Source of the DNA: Mycolicibacterium sp. J2
GTDB taxonomy: Bacteria; Actinomycetota; Actinomycetes; Mycobacteriales; Mycobacteriaceae
Assembly: GCF_026240945.1 (NCBI RefSeq)
Contig: NZ_JAPFPY010000050.1
Location: 1-33,477 of the forward strand
DNA length: 33,477 nucleotides
Direction of reading: 5' to 3'
In this document: piece after piece, positions 15,063-22,735 of the stretch
Numbering within the stretch: the first letter of the stretch is position 1
Layout: each line of letters opens with the position of its first letter
Position numbers and translations under genes: made by a program
The notes under the pieces: generated by a model
Told to the model about the DNA's origin: nothing
The model's input: the letters and a program-made list of their open reading frames with translations, nothing else
Databases searched by the model: none

Positions 15063-15722
15063 GTGAGCGACAGCAATCAGCCCTCCCTGCCCGATGATGA
15101 CGACATCGACCCGCGGCGGATTCGGTCACGGAATCGACTATTGGATGCTGCGGCAACACTCTTGAGCACCGGAGGGGTTGAGGCCGTCACCATCGATGCC
15201 GTCACCAAAGCATCCAAGGTGGCCCGCACCACGCTGTATCGGCATTTTCAGAGCTCGTCGCATCTGCTGGCTGCCACATTCGAGCGGCTACTGCCGCAGG
15301 TAAGCACACCAGCACCGACCAGCGGTTCCCTACGCGAACAACTGATCGAGCTGCTCAGCCGCCAAGCCGCCCTGTTCAACGACGCCCCGCTGCACGTCAC
15401 CACCTTGGCATGGCTGTCACTCGGGCCGACCGGCGCCAAAGACGAGGCCGAGAACAGTCACGCATCCGGGGCGCTGCGGGCCCGAGTCGTCGACCAGTAC
15501 CGTCAACCGTTCGACACGATCCTCACCAGCTCAGAAGCTCACGCCGAACTCGGCAACATCGACCGCGACCTCGCGATCTGCCAACTCGTCGGACCCCTCG
15601 CATTCGCACGCATGACCGGCCTGCGCACCATCACGCGCGAGGACTGCACAACCCTCATCGACGACTTCCTCGCACCCCATCGCAGAGCCGCCACCCCCGC
15701 AGACGTAGGCGAAGTCGTCTGA
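15063..15722 (+). CDS. Second TetR-family regulator, cargo of the element
   Basis: This 219-residue protein has a TetR DNA-binding domain: RNRLLDAAATLLSTGGVEAVTIDAV then VARTTLYRHFQSSSHLLAATFE (each a recognised part of the helix-turn-helix region). Its ligand domain is unlike that of the KstR-like regulator next door. The start is GTG at 15063 with GAGGTG six bases upstream. It is divergent from the hotdog/KstR-like operon across a short region containing operator 3, and convergent with the recombinase genes. Its target could be the same operators or the separate palindrome at 13231-13247. Two TetR genes in one small cargo suggest layered control or two signals. Confidence 0.9.
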   Translation: MSDSNQPSLPDDDDIDPRRIRSRNRLLDAAATLLSTGGVEAVTIDAVTKASKVARTTLYRHFQSSSHLLAATFERLLPQVSTPAPTSGSLREQLIELLSRQAALFNDAPLHVTTLAWLSLGPTGAKDEAENSHASGALRARVVDQYRQPFDTILTSSEAHAELGNIDRDLAICQLVGPLAFARMTGLRTITREDCTTLIDDFLAPHRRAATPADVGEVV

Positions 15723-15756
15723 ACGGACTCACAGCGACATCGCCGGCGGAAGCGCT

Positions 15757-15769
15757 CGCGACGGTCGCG
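15757..15769. terminator. Short perfect palindrome between convergent tetR and recombinase genes
   Basis: CGCGAC-G-GTCGCG lies in the 78-bp gap between two convergent genes. It could act as a weak bidirectional terminator; the stem is short and no T-run follows, so the call is tentative. Confidence 0.25.
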
Positions 15770-15800
15770 TCAACCTCGAGGTCTAACACAAGACATCGCC

Positions 15801-18314
15801 TCACTGCGGTCGCTGATCGGCTAACGGGTTGTTGCCATGCGAAAGCCGTTGACGCGCTTCGGATTGTCGAAAACGGAGGTGCTTGATGCTTTCCTCCAGC
15901 GCGGCGACCTCGCCGAGCCAAGCGCGGTCCTTCGCCTCTACGAGGCGCAGTTCGGCATTCTCGGTCATCTCGTCGATGCGGCCCAGTTGGGCGGGGTCAA
16001 CCCGCAGAAACCGGCATCGGGTGCAGGCGTGCTCGTGAACGCAGGGTGTGCCGTAGGGGCGGTGACACTCCCCGAGCGCTACCCGACGCAGCAAGAAGTG
16101 TTCTTCGAAGTCGGCCCACTCGTCGTCGTCGGCGACCTTGGCCTCCTCGAATGGCCGCAATTGCCGGCGGCGTTCGATGAACGCCTGATGGGCGGTGACG
16201 ATGTGCTCGGGAAACACCGCGGTGTAGCCGCGGGTGGTATCGAGGTTGAGGTGGCCGAGCAACGCGGCGGCTATGTGCAGAGGCAGGCCGTTGTTGACCG
16301 CATCGGTGGCGAACAGGCGACGGAAATCGTGTGGCGTGAAGTGCACGGGACGGCCAGCATCGTTTAGCCCGGCGATGGTGGCGAGGTGGGTCAGGATCTG
16401 GCGCACATAGTGCCGTCCCAGCACCTCGTGGCGGGTGCCCAGGGGGCGCGCGAACAGATGCGGGAACGGTTCGCTGTGGACCTTGTCATTGGTGTCGTAG
16501 GCGATCGACAGCGGCACGTGATCCTTGCCGGCCTTCGCGCGACGCAGCACCTCCAGAAGCACCCCCACCAGTTCCGGGGTCATGGGGATGAGTCGTTCGC
16601 AGTCGGTCTTGGACGGCACAATGTGCAGCAGCGGCACCAGAGTGGCGGTGGTGGAAGCGGTGTAGTGCCGCAGCGACAGCTGGGTCAGCTCAAGAAGTTC
16701 TTCGATGCGGATACCTGTGTGACGCAGGGTCTCCACGACCGCCCAGCCCCAGAAGCCCTCCTCTTCAAGCGCGGTTACGTCGATGCGCTGAGCGCGACCA
16801 CGGATCCAGGTCGGTCGTTGCTGCCCGGGCGCCAAGTACGCCCAAATCCGCGCGTGGACGTCCGCCTTCCGTCGTTCCGGCGGGCTGTGCCGCACGAAGG
16901 TGGAGCCGTCGACGATGAACTCTTCGTCGTGCACGCAGACCAGGGCGCGCTGCAGCATCGTCGCGGTGCGGTCCTTATGCGAGGTGGCTGTGGTCAGTAA
17001 GGCCGGCAGCAGCGGTGTCAACATCCGGGTGCGGTCCTGCATCGTGGCCTTCTGACGGCGTTTCTCCTTGGCCGCCGCCCGGCTGAGGGCACGCGGCACC
17101 GGGCACGGCGCCACCCACACACCCCAGCGGACCGGGTCATCGTGCGACCACTCGGCCAAGTCGCGATACATCCCGCGGACCGCGAACAGGATCGAATGCA
17201 CTTCGCGTCGCGGCCGGCCGTCAAGTGTCACCGCCAAGCGTTCCCGCCACGCCGTCACCACCTCGGCCGATATCGCCAAGTCGGCCTGACCGGGATTGAT
17301 CTGCAGAATCTCCCACCAGAACAGCCTGGCCAATCGATAGGCCAAGCCTTCCAACGAGCTGTAATCCATGTTGGGCTGAAGCTCTTCGAGGTAGCTCACC
17401 AGGACATCGCGCACACCGGAGGCAGGGATGCCGTATCGGTCGACCAGCGTCGCGGCGCTGTGCTGGCGTGAGTTGCCCCGCGCCGACCACGTCGCCCTCA
17501 GCGTGGGTGCCTCCCCGGCCAAAGGGCCCAACGCGACCAGCAGCTCCCAGATGAGGTGTTCGCGTCGCTGCCGTCCCGAGGTACGGACAACGTCGGCGTA
17601 AAATAGCAGATCGTCACCGCACACCTCGGCGATGGTCTTTCCGGTGCGAATCATCACCCGCGCCAACGCCTTTTCGGCGTCTGCCTGATACTTGGGCACC
17701 GCTTCCTGGTAAGCAGGCAGCGTGCGTAACCGCTCTAAATCCGGCCCGCCGTTGTAGTCGAGAAACCGCCACAGGTTGGCTCGCTGCTTGGAGTCCAACA
17801 GCCAACTATATGAAGGCCGTAGCGCCCGAACCCGCAGCAGCGCATTGATTCCCATGAGCGTGGGTGACCAGTGATCGTAGCGCGGCAAAGCGTCATGCTC
17901 GAACCAGGTGCGAGGTGCGGCATCGTAGCCACTGGCCAGCCACCGCTGCTCCCACGTCCGCCCGGGATACCGAGCCAGCACGCCAAGCACTGCTCGCGTT
18001 CCTCGAACGATCGGCTGCAGCTGCTGGGGCGCCAGGGCTTGGTGAAACTCGGCCACGAAATCGCACAACTCCGTGACGGTCAGCGACTGTATCGCCGCAC
18101 CGCGGGCATGATCGGGCAGCGGCGGGGGCGCATGGTTGGCGTCATACCCCCACAGAGGACGTACCAGGCCCGCCGGGCCGAATCGGCTGTCCGCCGGGAT
18201 CGCTTGCAGGTGAGGAGAATCGGGGCGCGACAGCAGCTGGACCTGTGGGCTCATCGCGCGTCGCGTCGCGGCGGCCTGCTGACGTGCCGGTGACCGAGTG
18301 TCCTCGGCGCTCAA
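15801..18314 (-). CDS. Large tyrosine recombinase of the element (TnpB-like)
   Basis: An 837-residue site-specific recombinase. The catalytic domain has all expected residues: R536 in HTGIRIEEL, K569 in PSKTDCER, H662 and R665 in HDFRR, H688 in LLGHLN and the nucleophile Y697 in TRGYTAV. The 500-residue N-terminal region is much longer than in phage integrases. After the catalytic core a Cys/His cluster (C750, C758, H760, H762, C764, C767) looks like a zinc site, followed by a charged helical tail. The start TTG (18312-18314) overlaps the stop of the smaller recombinase as TTGA, implying translational coupling; an ATG at residue 21 is an alternative. Size and pairing recall TnpB of Tn554, although that protein is smaller (about 630 residues). 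It presumably catalyses excision and integration with its partner. Confidence 0.92.
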   Translation of the reverse strand: MSAEDTRSPARQQAAATRRAMSPQVQLLSRPDSPHLQAIPADSRFGPAGLVRPLWGYDANHAPPPLPDHARGAAIQSLTVTELCDFVAEFHQALAPQQLQPIVRGTRAVLGVLARYPGRTWEQRWLASGYDAAPRTWFEHDALPRYDHWSPTLMGINALLRVRALRPSYSWLLDSKQRANLWRFLDYNGGPDLERLRTLPAYQEAVPKYQADAEKALARVMIRTGKTIAEVCGDDLLFYADVVRTSGRQRREHLIWELLVALGPLAGEAPTLRATWSARGNSRQHSAATLVDRYGIPASGVRDVLVSYLEELQPNMDYSSLEGLAYRLARLFWWEILQINPGQADLAISAEVVTAWRERLAVTLDGRPRREVHSILFAVRGMYRDLAEWSHDDPVRWGVWVAPCPVPRALSRAAAKEKRRQKATMQDRTRMLTPLLPALLTTATSHKDRTATMLQRALVCVHDEEFIVDGSTFVRHSPPERRKADVHARIWAYLAPGQQRPTWIRGRAQRIDVTALEEEGFWGWAVVETLRHTGIRIEELLELTQLSLRHYTASTTATLVPLLHIVPSKTDCERLIPMTPELVGVLLEVLRRAKAGKDHVPLSIAYDTNDKVHSEPFPHLFARPLGTRHEVLGRHYVRQILTHLATIAGLNDAGRPVHFTPHDFRRLFATDAVNNGLPLHIAAALLGHLNLDTTRGYTAVFPEHIVTAHQAFIERRRQLRPFEEAKVADDDEWADFEEHFLLRRVALGECHRPYGTPCVHEHACTRCRFLRVDPAQLGRIDEMTENAELRLVEAKDRAWLGEVAALEESIKHLRFRQSEARQRLSHGNNPLADQRPQ

Positions 18315-19477
18315 CGCGGCAGTCCCAATAATTCTCGGACCGCCGCGGCGTCATAGGCCGGTTCGATGGTCGCCGCGTCGACCTTCGGTCTGGCGTGATG
18401 CTCCAACACCTTGCCGATCAGATCTTCCAAGCGCGGCTGCGTGTAGATCTGTGTCGTCGTCACGCTTGCGTGGCGCAATACGGTCTGCACGTCGACCAGC
18501 GTGAACGCGGGGTCAGCCAGCATCCGCGCAGCGGCGGTATGGCGGAAGTCGTGCAATGACCAGTTCGCACCCAAGCTGATATTGGCGCGGCGCAGCACCG
18601 CGCGCATGGCGTGGTAGTTCAGCGGTGCTGGGCGGGAGCGTCGGGTCCACCACACCGGAGCGCCAGGCTCGATGGGCGGTTGCTCGGCCAGATAGAGCGC
18701 AAGCCACACGAACGAATCCACCGACGCCGGAACCGTCTCCCGCGCGCGGCTACCCTTACTGGTTACCGTGATCGTGTATCGGCCGGCATCCAGATCGCCG
18801 TGACGCAGGCCCAACAGCTCCGACGCGCGGACGCCCGAGGACAGATAGAAACTCACCAACGCTCGGTCGCGGTGACTGCGCAGCGCGTTGAACAGAGCTG
18901 CGGCAGCGTCATCAGGGATCGCCCGCCACACCGGCCGGGGTGTCTTCTGCCGATAGTTCGCGCGCCGGAAGATCGCAAAGTCTTCCATCGGGTTGTGGTG
19001 AGCATGCGGCCGACCACCATGCCTAGCACGCTGTGCAGGAACGGGATTCGCCAACGGACCCAGGCCAGCAGCACAGGCGTGCTCGTAGAACCCGAACAGC
19101 ACCGATAGCTGATGGTTGATGGTGCGGGGCGCGTACTTGCCCGACAACTCCGTCTTGCCGGTCACCGGGTTCACCGACCCCGGCGGCGGCCCATCTGGAC
19201 GTCGGCGCAACCGCTGCGGATTAGGCGCCGCCCGAAGGTGCTCAACGAACGCCCGGACATCGACCCGCTCGGCGCGCTCCCAACTGATCAGGCGCCCGTG
19301 CAGAAATCGGAACCACCGCAGCAGGTCGAACGCGTAACTTCGAACTGTGAGTGGACTGCAATCCGACGCCGCCATCTCCCGCAGATACGACATCGCCCCG
19401 AGGTGCTCGGCGTCGGGAAAGATCACCCGCCACGGCAGGCCGGACTCGGCTGACTCCACCCGACCCACTTCGCCCAT
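18311..19477 (-). CDS. Small tyrosine recombinase of the element (TnpA-like)
   Basis: A 388-residue tyrosine recombinase with an N-terminal core-binding SAM-like domain (TVRSYAFDLLRWFRFL) and a complete catalytic domain: R217 in SSGVRASELLGLR, K241 in TSKGSR, H309 and R312 in LHDFRHTAA, H336 in LRHAS and Y345 in TQIYTQP. The ATG at 19475-19477 is chosen because GGAGG lies eight bases upstream; an in-frame GTG 33 bp further out lacks a good site. It starts 64 bp from the element's right end and overlaps the larger recombinase gene downstream. Two recombinases of unequal size in this order are the hallmark of Tn554-type transposition modules, where each is thought to act on one strand or arm. 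Confidence 0.93.
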   Translation of the reverse strand: MGEVGRVESAESGLPWRVIFPDAEHLGAMSYLREMAASDCSPLTVRSYAFDLLRWFRFLHGRLISWERAERVDVRAFVEHLRAAPNPQRLRRRPDGPPPGSVNPVTGKTELSGKYAPRTINHQLSVLFGFYEHACAAGLGPLANPVPAQRARHGGRPHAHHNPMEDFAIFRRANYRQKTPRPVWRAIPDDAAAALFNALRSHRDRALVSFYLSSGVRASELLGLRHGDLDAGRYTITVTSKGSRARETVPASVDSFVWLALYLAEQPPIEPGAPVWWTRRSRPAPLNYHAMRAVLRRANISLGANWSLHDFRHTAAARMLADPAFTLVDVQTVLRHASVTTTQIYTQPRLEDLIGKVLEHHARPKVDAATIEPAYDAAAVRELLGLPR

Positions 19478-19523
19478 CCCCGGATCCTCCGCCCGCTGCA
19501 CCCACCCCACCAGCAGGCTCGCC

Positions 19524-19536
19524 GAAGTTCAGTCAA
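19524..19536 (-). repeat. Right terminal inverted repeat of the element
   Basis: GAAGTTCAGTCAA, followed by CTAGA and then host CGG at 19542. Its reverse complement matches the left repeat at 11 of 13 positions. The 8-mer GCCGAAGT overlapping its outer part (19521-19528) also occurs in the host left flank (10051-10058), hinting that the target was chosen by partial arm similarity. Confidence 0.75.
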
Positions 19537-19541
19537 CTAGA

Positions 19542-20492
19542 CGGGCCCTGGCCTTCCGGGACGGCGACGACGTCGTGCTCCAGTCGCGGAACGGTAAGGA
19601 ACTGGGCCGGTACTTCCCGGAGCTGATCGAGGCGCTGCGCGACGAGCTCGTCGATCGGTGCGTGCTGGACGGGGAGGTGGTGGTACCCAGGACGGTCGGG
19701 AGCCGGGTCCGGCTGGACTGGGAGTCACTGAGCCAGCGCATCCACCCGGCCGCCAGCCGGATCAAGCTGCTTGCCGAGCAGACCCCCGCCCACTTCATCG
19801 GATTCGACGCGCTGGCGCTGGGTGACCGCTCCCTGCTCGCCGAGCCCTTCCGGGTGCGGCGAGCGGCGCTGATCGACGCGGTCGCCGAGAAGACTTGGTG
19901 CCATGTCACCCGCACCACCGAAGACCCCGCGCTGGGCGCCGCATGGCTGGACACGTTCGAGGGAGCGGGGCTGGACGGCGTCATCGCCAAGCGGTTGGAC
20001 GGCCCCTATCTATCGGGTAAGCGTGAGATGGTGAAGGTCAAACACCATCGCGACGCGGACTGCGTCGCCATGGGCTACCGAATCCACAAGAGCGGCGCGG
20101 GCCTCGGATCGATCTTGCTGGGCCTCTACCGCGACGACGGCGTGCTGCAGATGGTCGGCGGCGCCGCCTCGTTCACGGCCAAGGACCGGCTCAAGCTGCT
20201 TGCCGACCTCGAGCCGCTGCGTGAGGGCGACGAGGTTCGCGAGGGTGACCCGAGCCGGTGGAACTCGGCGGCCGACAAACGCTGGATCCCGGTGCGACCG
20301 GAACGGGTGTGCGAGGTGGCCTACGACCAGATGGAGGGCTACACCGCCGGCAGCGACGAGACGGCATTGCGGTTCCGGCACGCGGTGAAGTTCCTGCGCT
20401 GGCGACCCGACCGGGATCCCACCAGTTGCTCGTTCGCCCAACTCAACGTGCCGTTGCGATATGACCTGTCCGACGTCCTGAGGGGGAACTGA
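19542..20492 (+). pseudogene. ligC1: 3' fragment of ligC1 encoding ligase residues after motif I
   Basis: This is the rest of the ligase split at 10070: 316 residues from Arg just after KWDGF to the C-terminus. Motifs III (HFIGFDALALG), IV (EGAGLDGVIAKR) and V (MVKVKHH) and the OB-fold region with VCEVAYDQMEG are intact, with no frameshift or stop. The upstream frame stays open into the element to 19347, so a truncated fusion might be translated, but without the nucleophilic lysine it cannot ligate. Joined to the 5' part it would give 355 residues, the normal LigC length. The lack of further decay suggests that the insertion is recent. polD1 follows 2 bp after the stop and probably depended on the ligC1 promoter. 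Confidence 0.92.
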
Positions 20493-20494
20493 CC

Positions 20495-21535
20495 ATGGCC
20501 ACGCCCGCCGAAGAACTCGACATCGACGGTGTCGCGGTCCGCCTGACCAACCCGGACAAGGTGTATTTCCCCCGCCCCAGGTACACCAAGCGCAACGTCG
20601 TCGACTATTACCGGTCCGTCGCCGACCGGATGGTCGCCCTGCTCAAGGACCGGCCCACACATCTGCAGCGCTTCCCGGACGGTATCGAGGGCGAGGAGAT
20701 CTACCAGAAGCGGGTGCCGCAGAAACACCCCGACTATCTGCAGACCTGCACGGTGACATTCCCGTCCGGCCGGACGGCGGACGCCCTGAAGGTCACGCAT
20801 CCGTCGGCCATCATCTGGGCTGCGCAGATGGGCACCATCACGCTGCACCCGTGGCAGGTGCGCTGTCCGGACACCGAGCACCCCGACGAATTGCGGGTGG
20901 ACCTGGACCCGCAACCCGGCACCGACTTCGCCGACGCCCGGCGGATCGCCGTCGAGGTGCTCAAGCCCATCCTCGACGAGCTGGGCTACACCGGATATCC
21001 CAAGACCTCCGGCGGCCGTGGCGTGCACGTGTTCATCCGGATCAAGCCCGAGTGGGATTTCATCGCGGTTCGCCGGGCCGGTATCGCCCTGGCTCGCGAG
21101 GTGGAACGGCGCGCGCCGGATGCCGTCACCACCTCGTGGTGGAAGGAAGAACGGGGCGCCCGGCTGTTCATCGACTACAACCAGAACGCCAGGGACCGTA
21201 CCTTCGCCTCGGCGTACTCGGTGCGCAAGACGCCGATCGCGACGGTGTCGATGCCGCTGACCTGGGACGGGCTGGCCCATGCAGATCCCGACGACTACAC
21301 GATCGCCACGGTGCCGGACCTGGTGGCCGAGCGGGACGACCCGTGGAGCGGTATCGACGAGACCGCGCACTCGCTGGAGCCGTTACTGGAGATGGTTCGT
21401 GCCGACGACGAACGCGGACTCGGGGACCTGCCCTATCCGCCCAGTTACCCGAAAATGCCCGGCGAACCGCCGCGGGTGCAGCCCAGCAAGAAGGTCGCCG
21501 CCCATTGGGACGCCGAGGGCAACCCGGTCACCTGA
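20495..21535 (+). CDS. polD1: LigD-polymerase-like primase-polymerase PolD1
   Basis: A stand-alone archaeo-eukaryotic primase (AEP) domain of 346 residues, homologous to the polymerase module of LigD. It fills short gaps with deoxy- or ribonucleotides during repair. The metal-binding carboxylates are D136 and D138 in RVDLDP and D227 in LFIDYNQN; the nucleotide-binding block TSGGRGVHVF contains S172 and H178. The ATG at 20495 has AGGGGG upstream and begins 2 bp after the ligC1 stop, so the two formed an operon for gap filling and sealing. Because ligC1 is now split by the element, transcription of polD1 must come from the element side or a local promoter, which may lower or alter its expression. 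Confidence 0.93.
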   Translation: MATPAEELDIDGVAVRLTNPDKVYFPRPRYTKRNVVDYYRSVADRMVALLKDRPTHLQRFPDGIEGEEIYQKRVPQKHPDYLQTCTVTFPSGRTADALKVTHPSAIIWAAQMGTITLHPWQVRCPDTEHPDELRVDLDPQPGTDFADARRIAVEVLKPILDELGYTGYPKTSGGRGVHVFIRIKPEWDFIAVRRAGIALAREVERRAPDAVTTSWWKEERGARLFIDYNQNARDRTFASAYSVRKTPIATVSMPLTWDGLAHADPDDYTIATVPDLVAERDDPWSGIDETAHSLEPLLEMVRADDERGLGDLPYPPSYPKMPGEPPRVQPSKKVAAHWDAEGNPVT

Positions 21536-21541
21536 GGCCGC

Positions 21542-21814
21542 TCAGCGCAGCGGGACGACTCCGGCGCTGACCAGGACCGGCTGAGTGCCCTCCAGCGATT
21601 CCAGATGCGAGGCCGCGCTGGATGCCGCCGCCACCGAGCTGAACTCGACCGCACCCAGCAGCAGCAGGGGCCACAGTGCCCCGGCGGCGGCGCTGAGCGC
21701 GAACTGGTACGGCACCGGCTCGTGCTCGGTACCCATGCGCCTGCTGGCCACATAGATGACCACAGCGCTGAGTGCCCAGCCGATCAGGTAGGCGGCTATT
21801 AAGGTTTGGACCAC
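21542..21814 (-). CDS. Small membrane protein of unknown function
   Basis: A 90-residue protein with two predicted membrane helices: LIAAYLIGWALSAVVIYVA near the N-terminus and FALSAAAGALWPLLLLGAV in the middle, joined by a short charged loop (SRRMGTEHEPVPYQ). The C-terminal third is Ser/Ala-rich. I chose GTG at 21812-21814, with AAGGGGG eight bases upstream; a longer frame from 21859 lacks a ribosome site. It is convergent with polD1, separated by 6 bp. I do not recognise the family. Confidence 0.65.
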   Translation of the reverse strand: MVQTLIAAYLIGWALSAVVIYVASRRMGTEHEPVPYQFALSAAAGALWPLLLLGAVEFSSVAAASSAASHLESLEGTQPVLVSAGVVPLR

Positions 21815-21859
21815 GTTGTCATCCCCCTTGCCAGGCGAGCCGACTGTTGCCTTGTGCAC

Positions 21860-22735
21860 AGCTGCCCGCCGCGGGTCGTTAAGCCAAATGTAACGCCGGG
21901 ATGCGGACCGGGAAAGTCCCGTGCGACGCCTGTGGGACGGAAAACCAGCAGGTCAAGGGCGTTCAGGTAATCTCCAGCAACGCTCGGAGCGATTGCCCGC
22001 GCAATGAGCGACAGGGCCGCCGACGCGCCGCGCAACGTTTGGTCTGTGCTGCCGAGGGCTCCGCTGGTGTTAGCCGGGAGGCGGTCGGCCGTCGCCGCGA
22101 CCCACATGTGCGCCGGAGTGTCGTGCGCTCAGACGGCCCGGGGAAAGCCCCGGCGGCCCCGGGCGGCAGGCCCACGGCAACGCCGGCGCGGCACGGTGTC
22201 CGCCGGCTGCGTGCGCAGCCGGGCGCCGGACGGCTGCCGTGAACGGCGGGCCCCGGCTGCTCAACCAACAATCCACCCGACCGCCGGCGCGTTGAAAGAC
22301 GCTGAGCCAGTGCCAATTTCAAGATCATTCGAGGGGCGGCGGTATCGGTCGACGGCCCGGACGGCCGCGGGCCGTGGAATCGGCACGTACCGGGGTAGTC
22401 GGCCTCGGCGTGCCGACGCGCCGGAAGTGCACGGTCACTGGCGCCCGGCAGTCCTGGTGGCCGCTCGGTGCGTCGGTGCGCGCCGCGACCGATTCGGCTG
22501 TGCGCCGGGCCTGGCGCTGAGCGGGTGAAGTGGAGGCGTGCTGCGGTGGCGGTGGCACCCGAATTCAACGTCGGGTGACAAGAATGGCTATTTTGACGAA
22601 TGCGTCACACTTTGTCGCCAACGCTTGTGTGAGCAACGTTGATGCCACGTATATTACGCGAACGAAAATTCTGAAAAGTTTTTCGGCCGGACGGCGTGGC
22701 TATGCAGTTTCGCGGCGCGCCGCGTGCGGCGCGGG
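21860..22735. other. Gene-free gap, partly of lower GC
   Basis: No convincing gene is seen in 876 bp. Open frames on both strands (for example leftward 21963-22568) are Arg/Pro/Ala-rich without family resemblance and look like GC-rich noise. The right part, about 22575-22700, is clearly less GC-rich than its surroundings. It contains TGACG-AATG-CGTCA (22594-22607) and a possible -10 hexamer TATATT (22650-22655) facing right. The gap may hold a small RNA, decayed genes or a foreign remnant; nothing firm can be said. Confidence 0.4.

Larger units (their letters stand above)
10070..19541. mobile_element. ~9.5-kb Tn554-like element with two tyrosine recombinases and MmpL/TetR cargo, inserted in ligC1
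   Basis: The boundaries are set by the ligase reading frame: host DNA ends at TTC (10067-10069, with C10070 ambiguous) and resumes at CGG 19542. Imperfect inverted repeats lie at both ends (10071-10083 and 19524-19536). No target duplication is seen, as expected for tyrosine recombinases. Recombinase genes overlap at the right end, reading leftward; the left end begins only 23 bp from the stop of the cargo mmpL. The cargo is mmpL, a small unknown gene, a KstR-like TetR, a hotdog protein and a second TetR. Resemblance to Tn554 rests on the paired overlapping recombinases and lack of duplication; a separate TnpC gene is not seen. Integration in motif I of a ligase gene is not a target I know. 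Confidence 0.88.

Noticed and set aside
19347..19541. Upstream extension of the 3' ligase frame as a genuine N-terminus
   Set aside because: The 65 codons before 19542 overlap the small recombinase gene on the other strand and the element end, and do not resemble a ligase.
10061..19560. Target-site duplication flanking the element
   Set aside because: The host bases on the two sides do not repeat; the rejoined frame is exact. This argues against a DDE transposase insertion.
21888..22000. Possible riboswitch-like folded region
   Set aside because: Short inverted GC words are present, but I could not match any known riboswitch core (cobalamin or c-di-AMP types considered), and no gene lies suitably downstream.
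21963..22568. A 201-codon leftward open frame in the gap
   Set aside because: Arg/Pro/Ala-rich composition, no recognisable domain, and no convincing ribosome site. It is probably noise.
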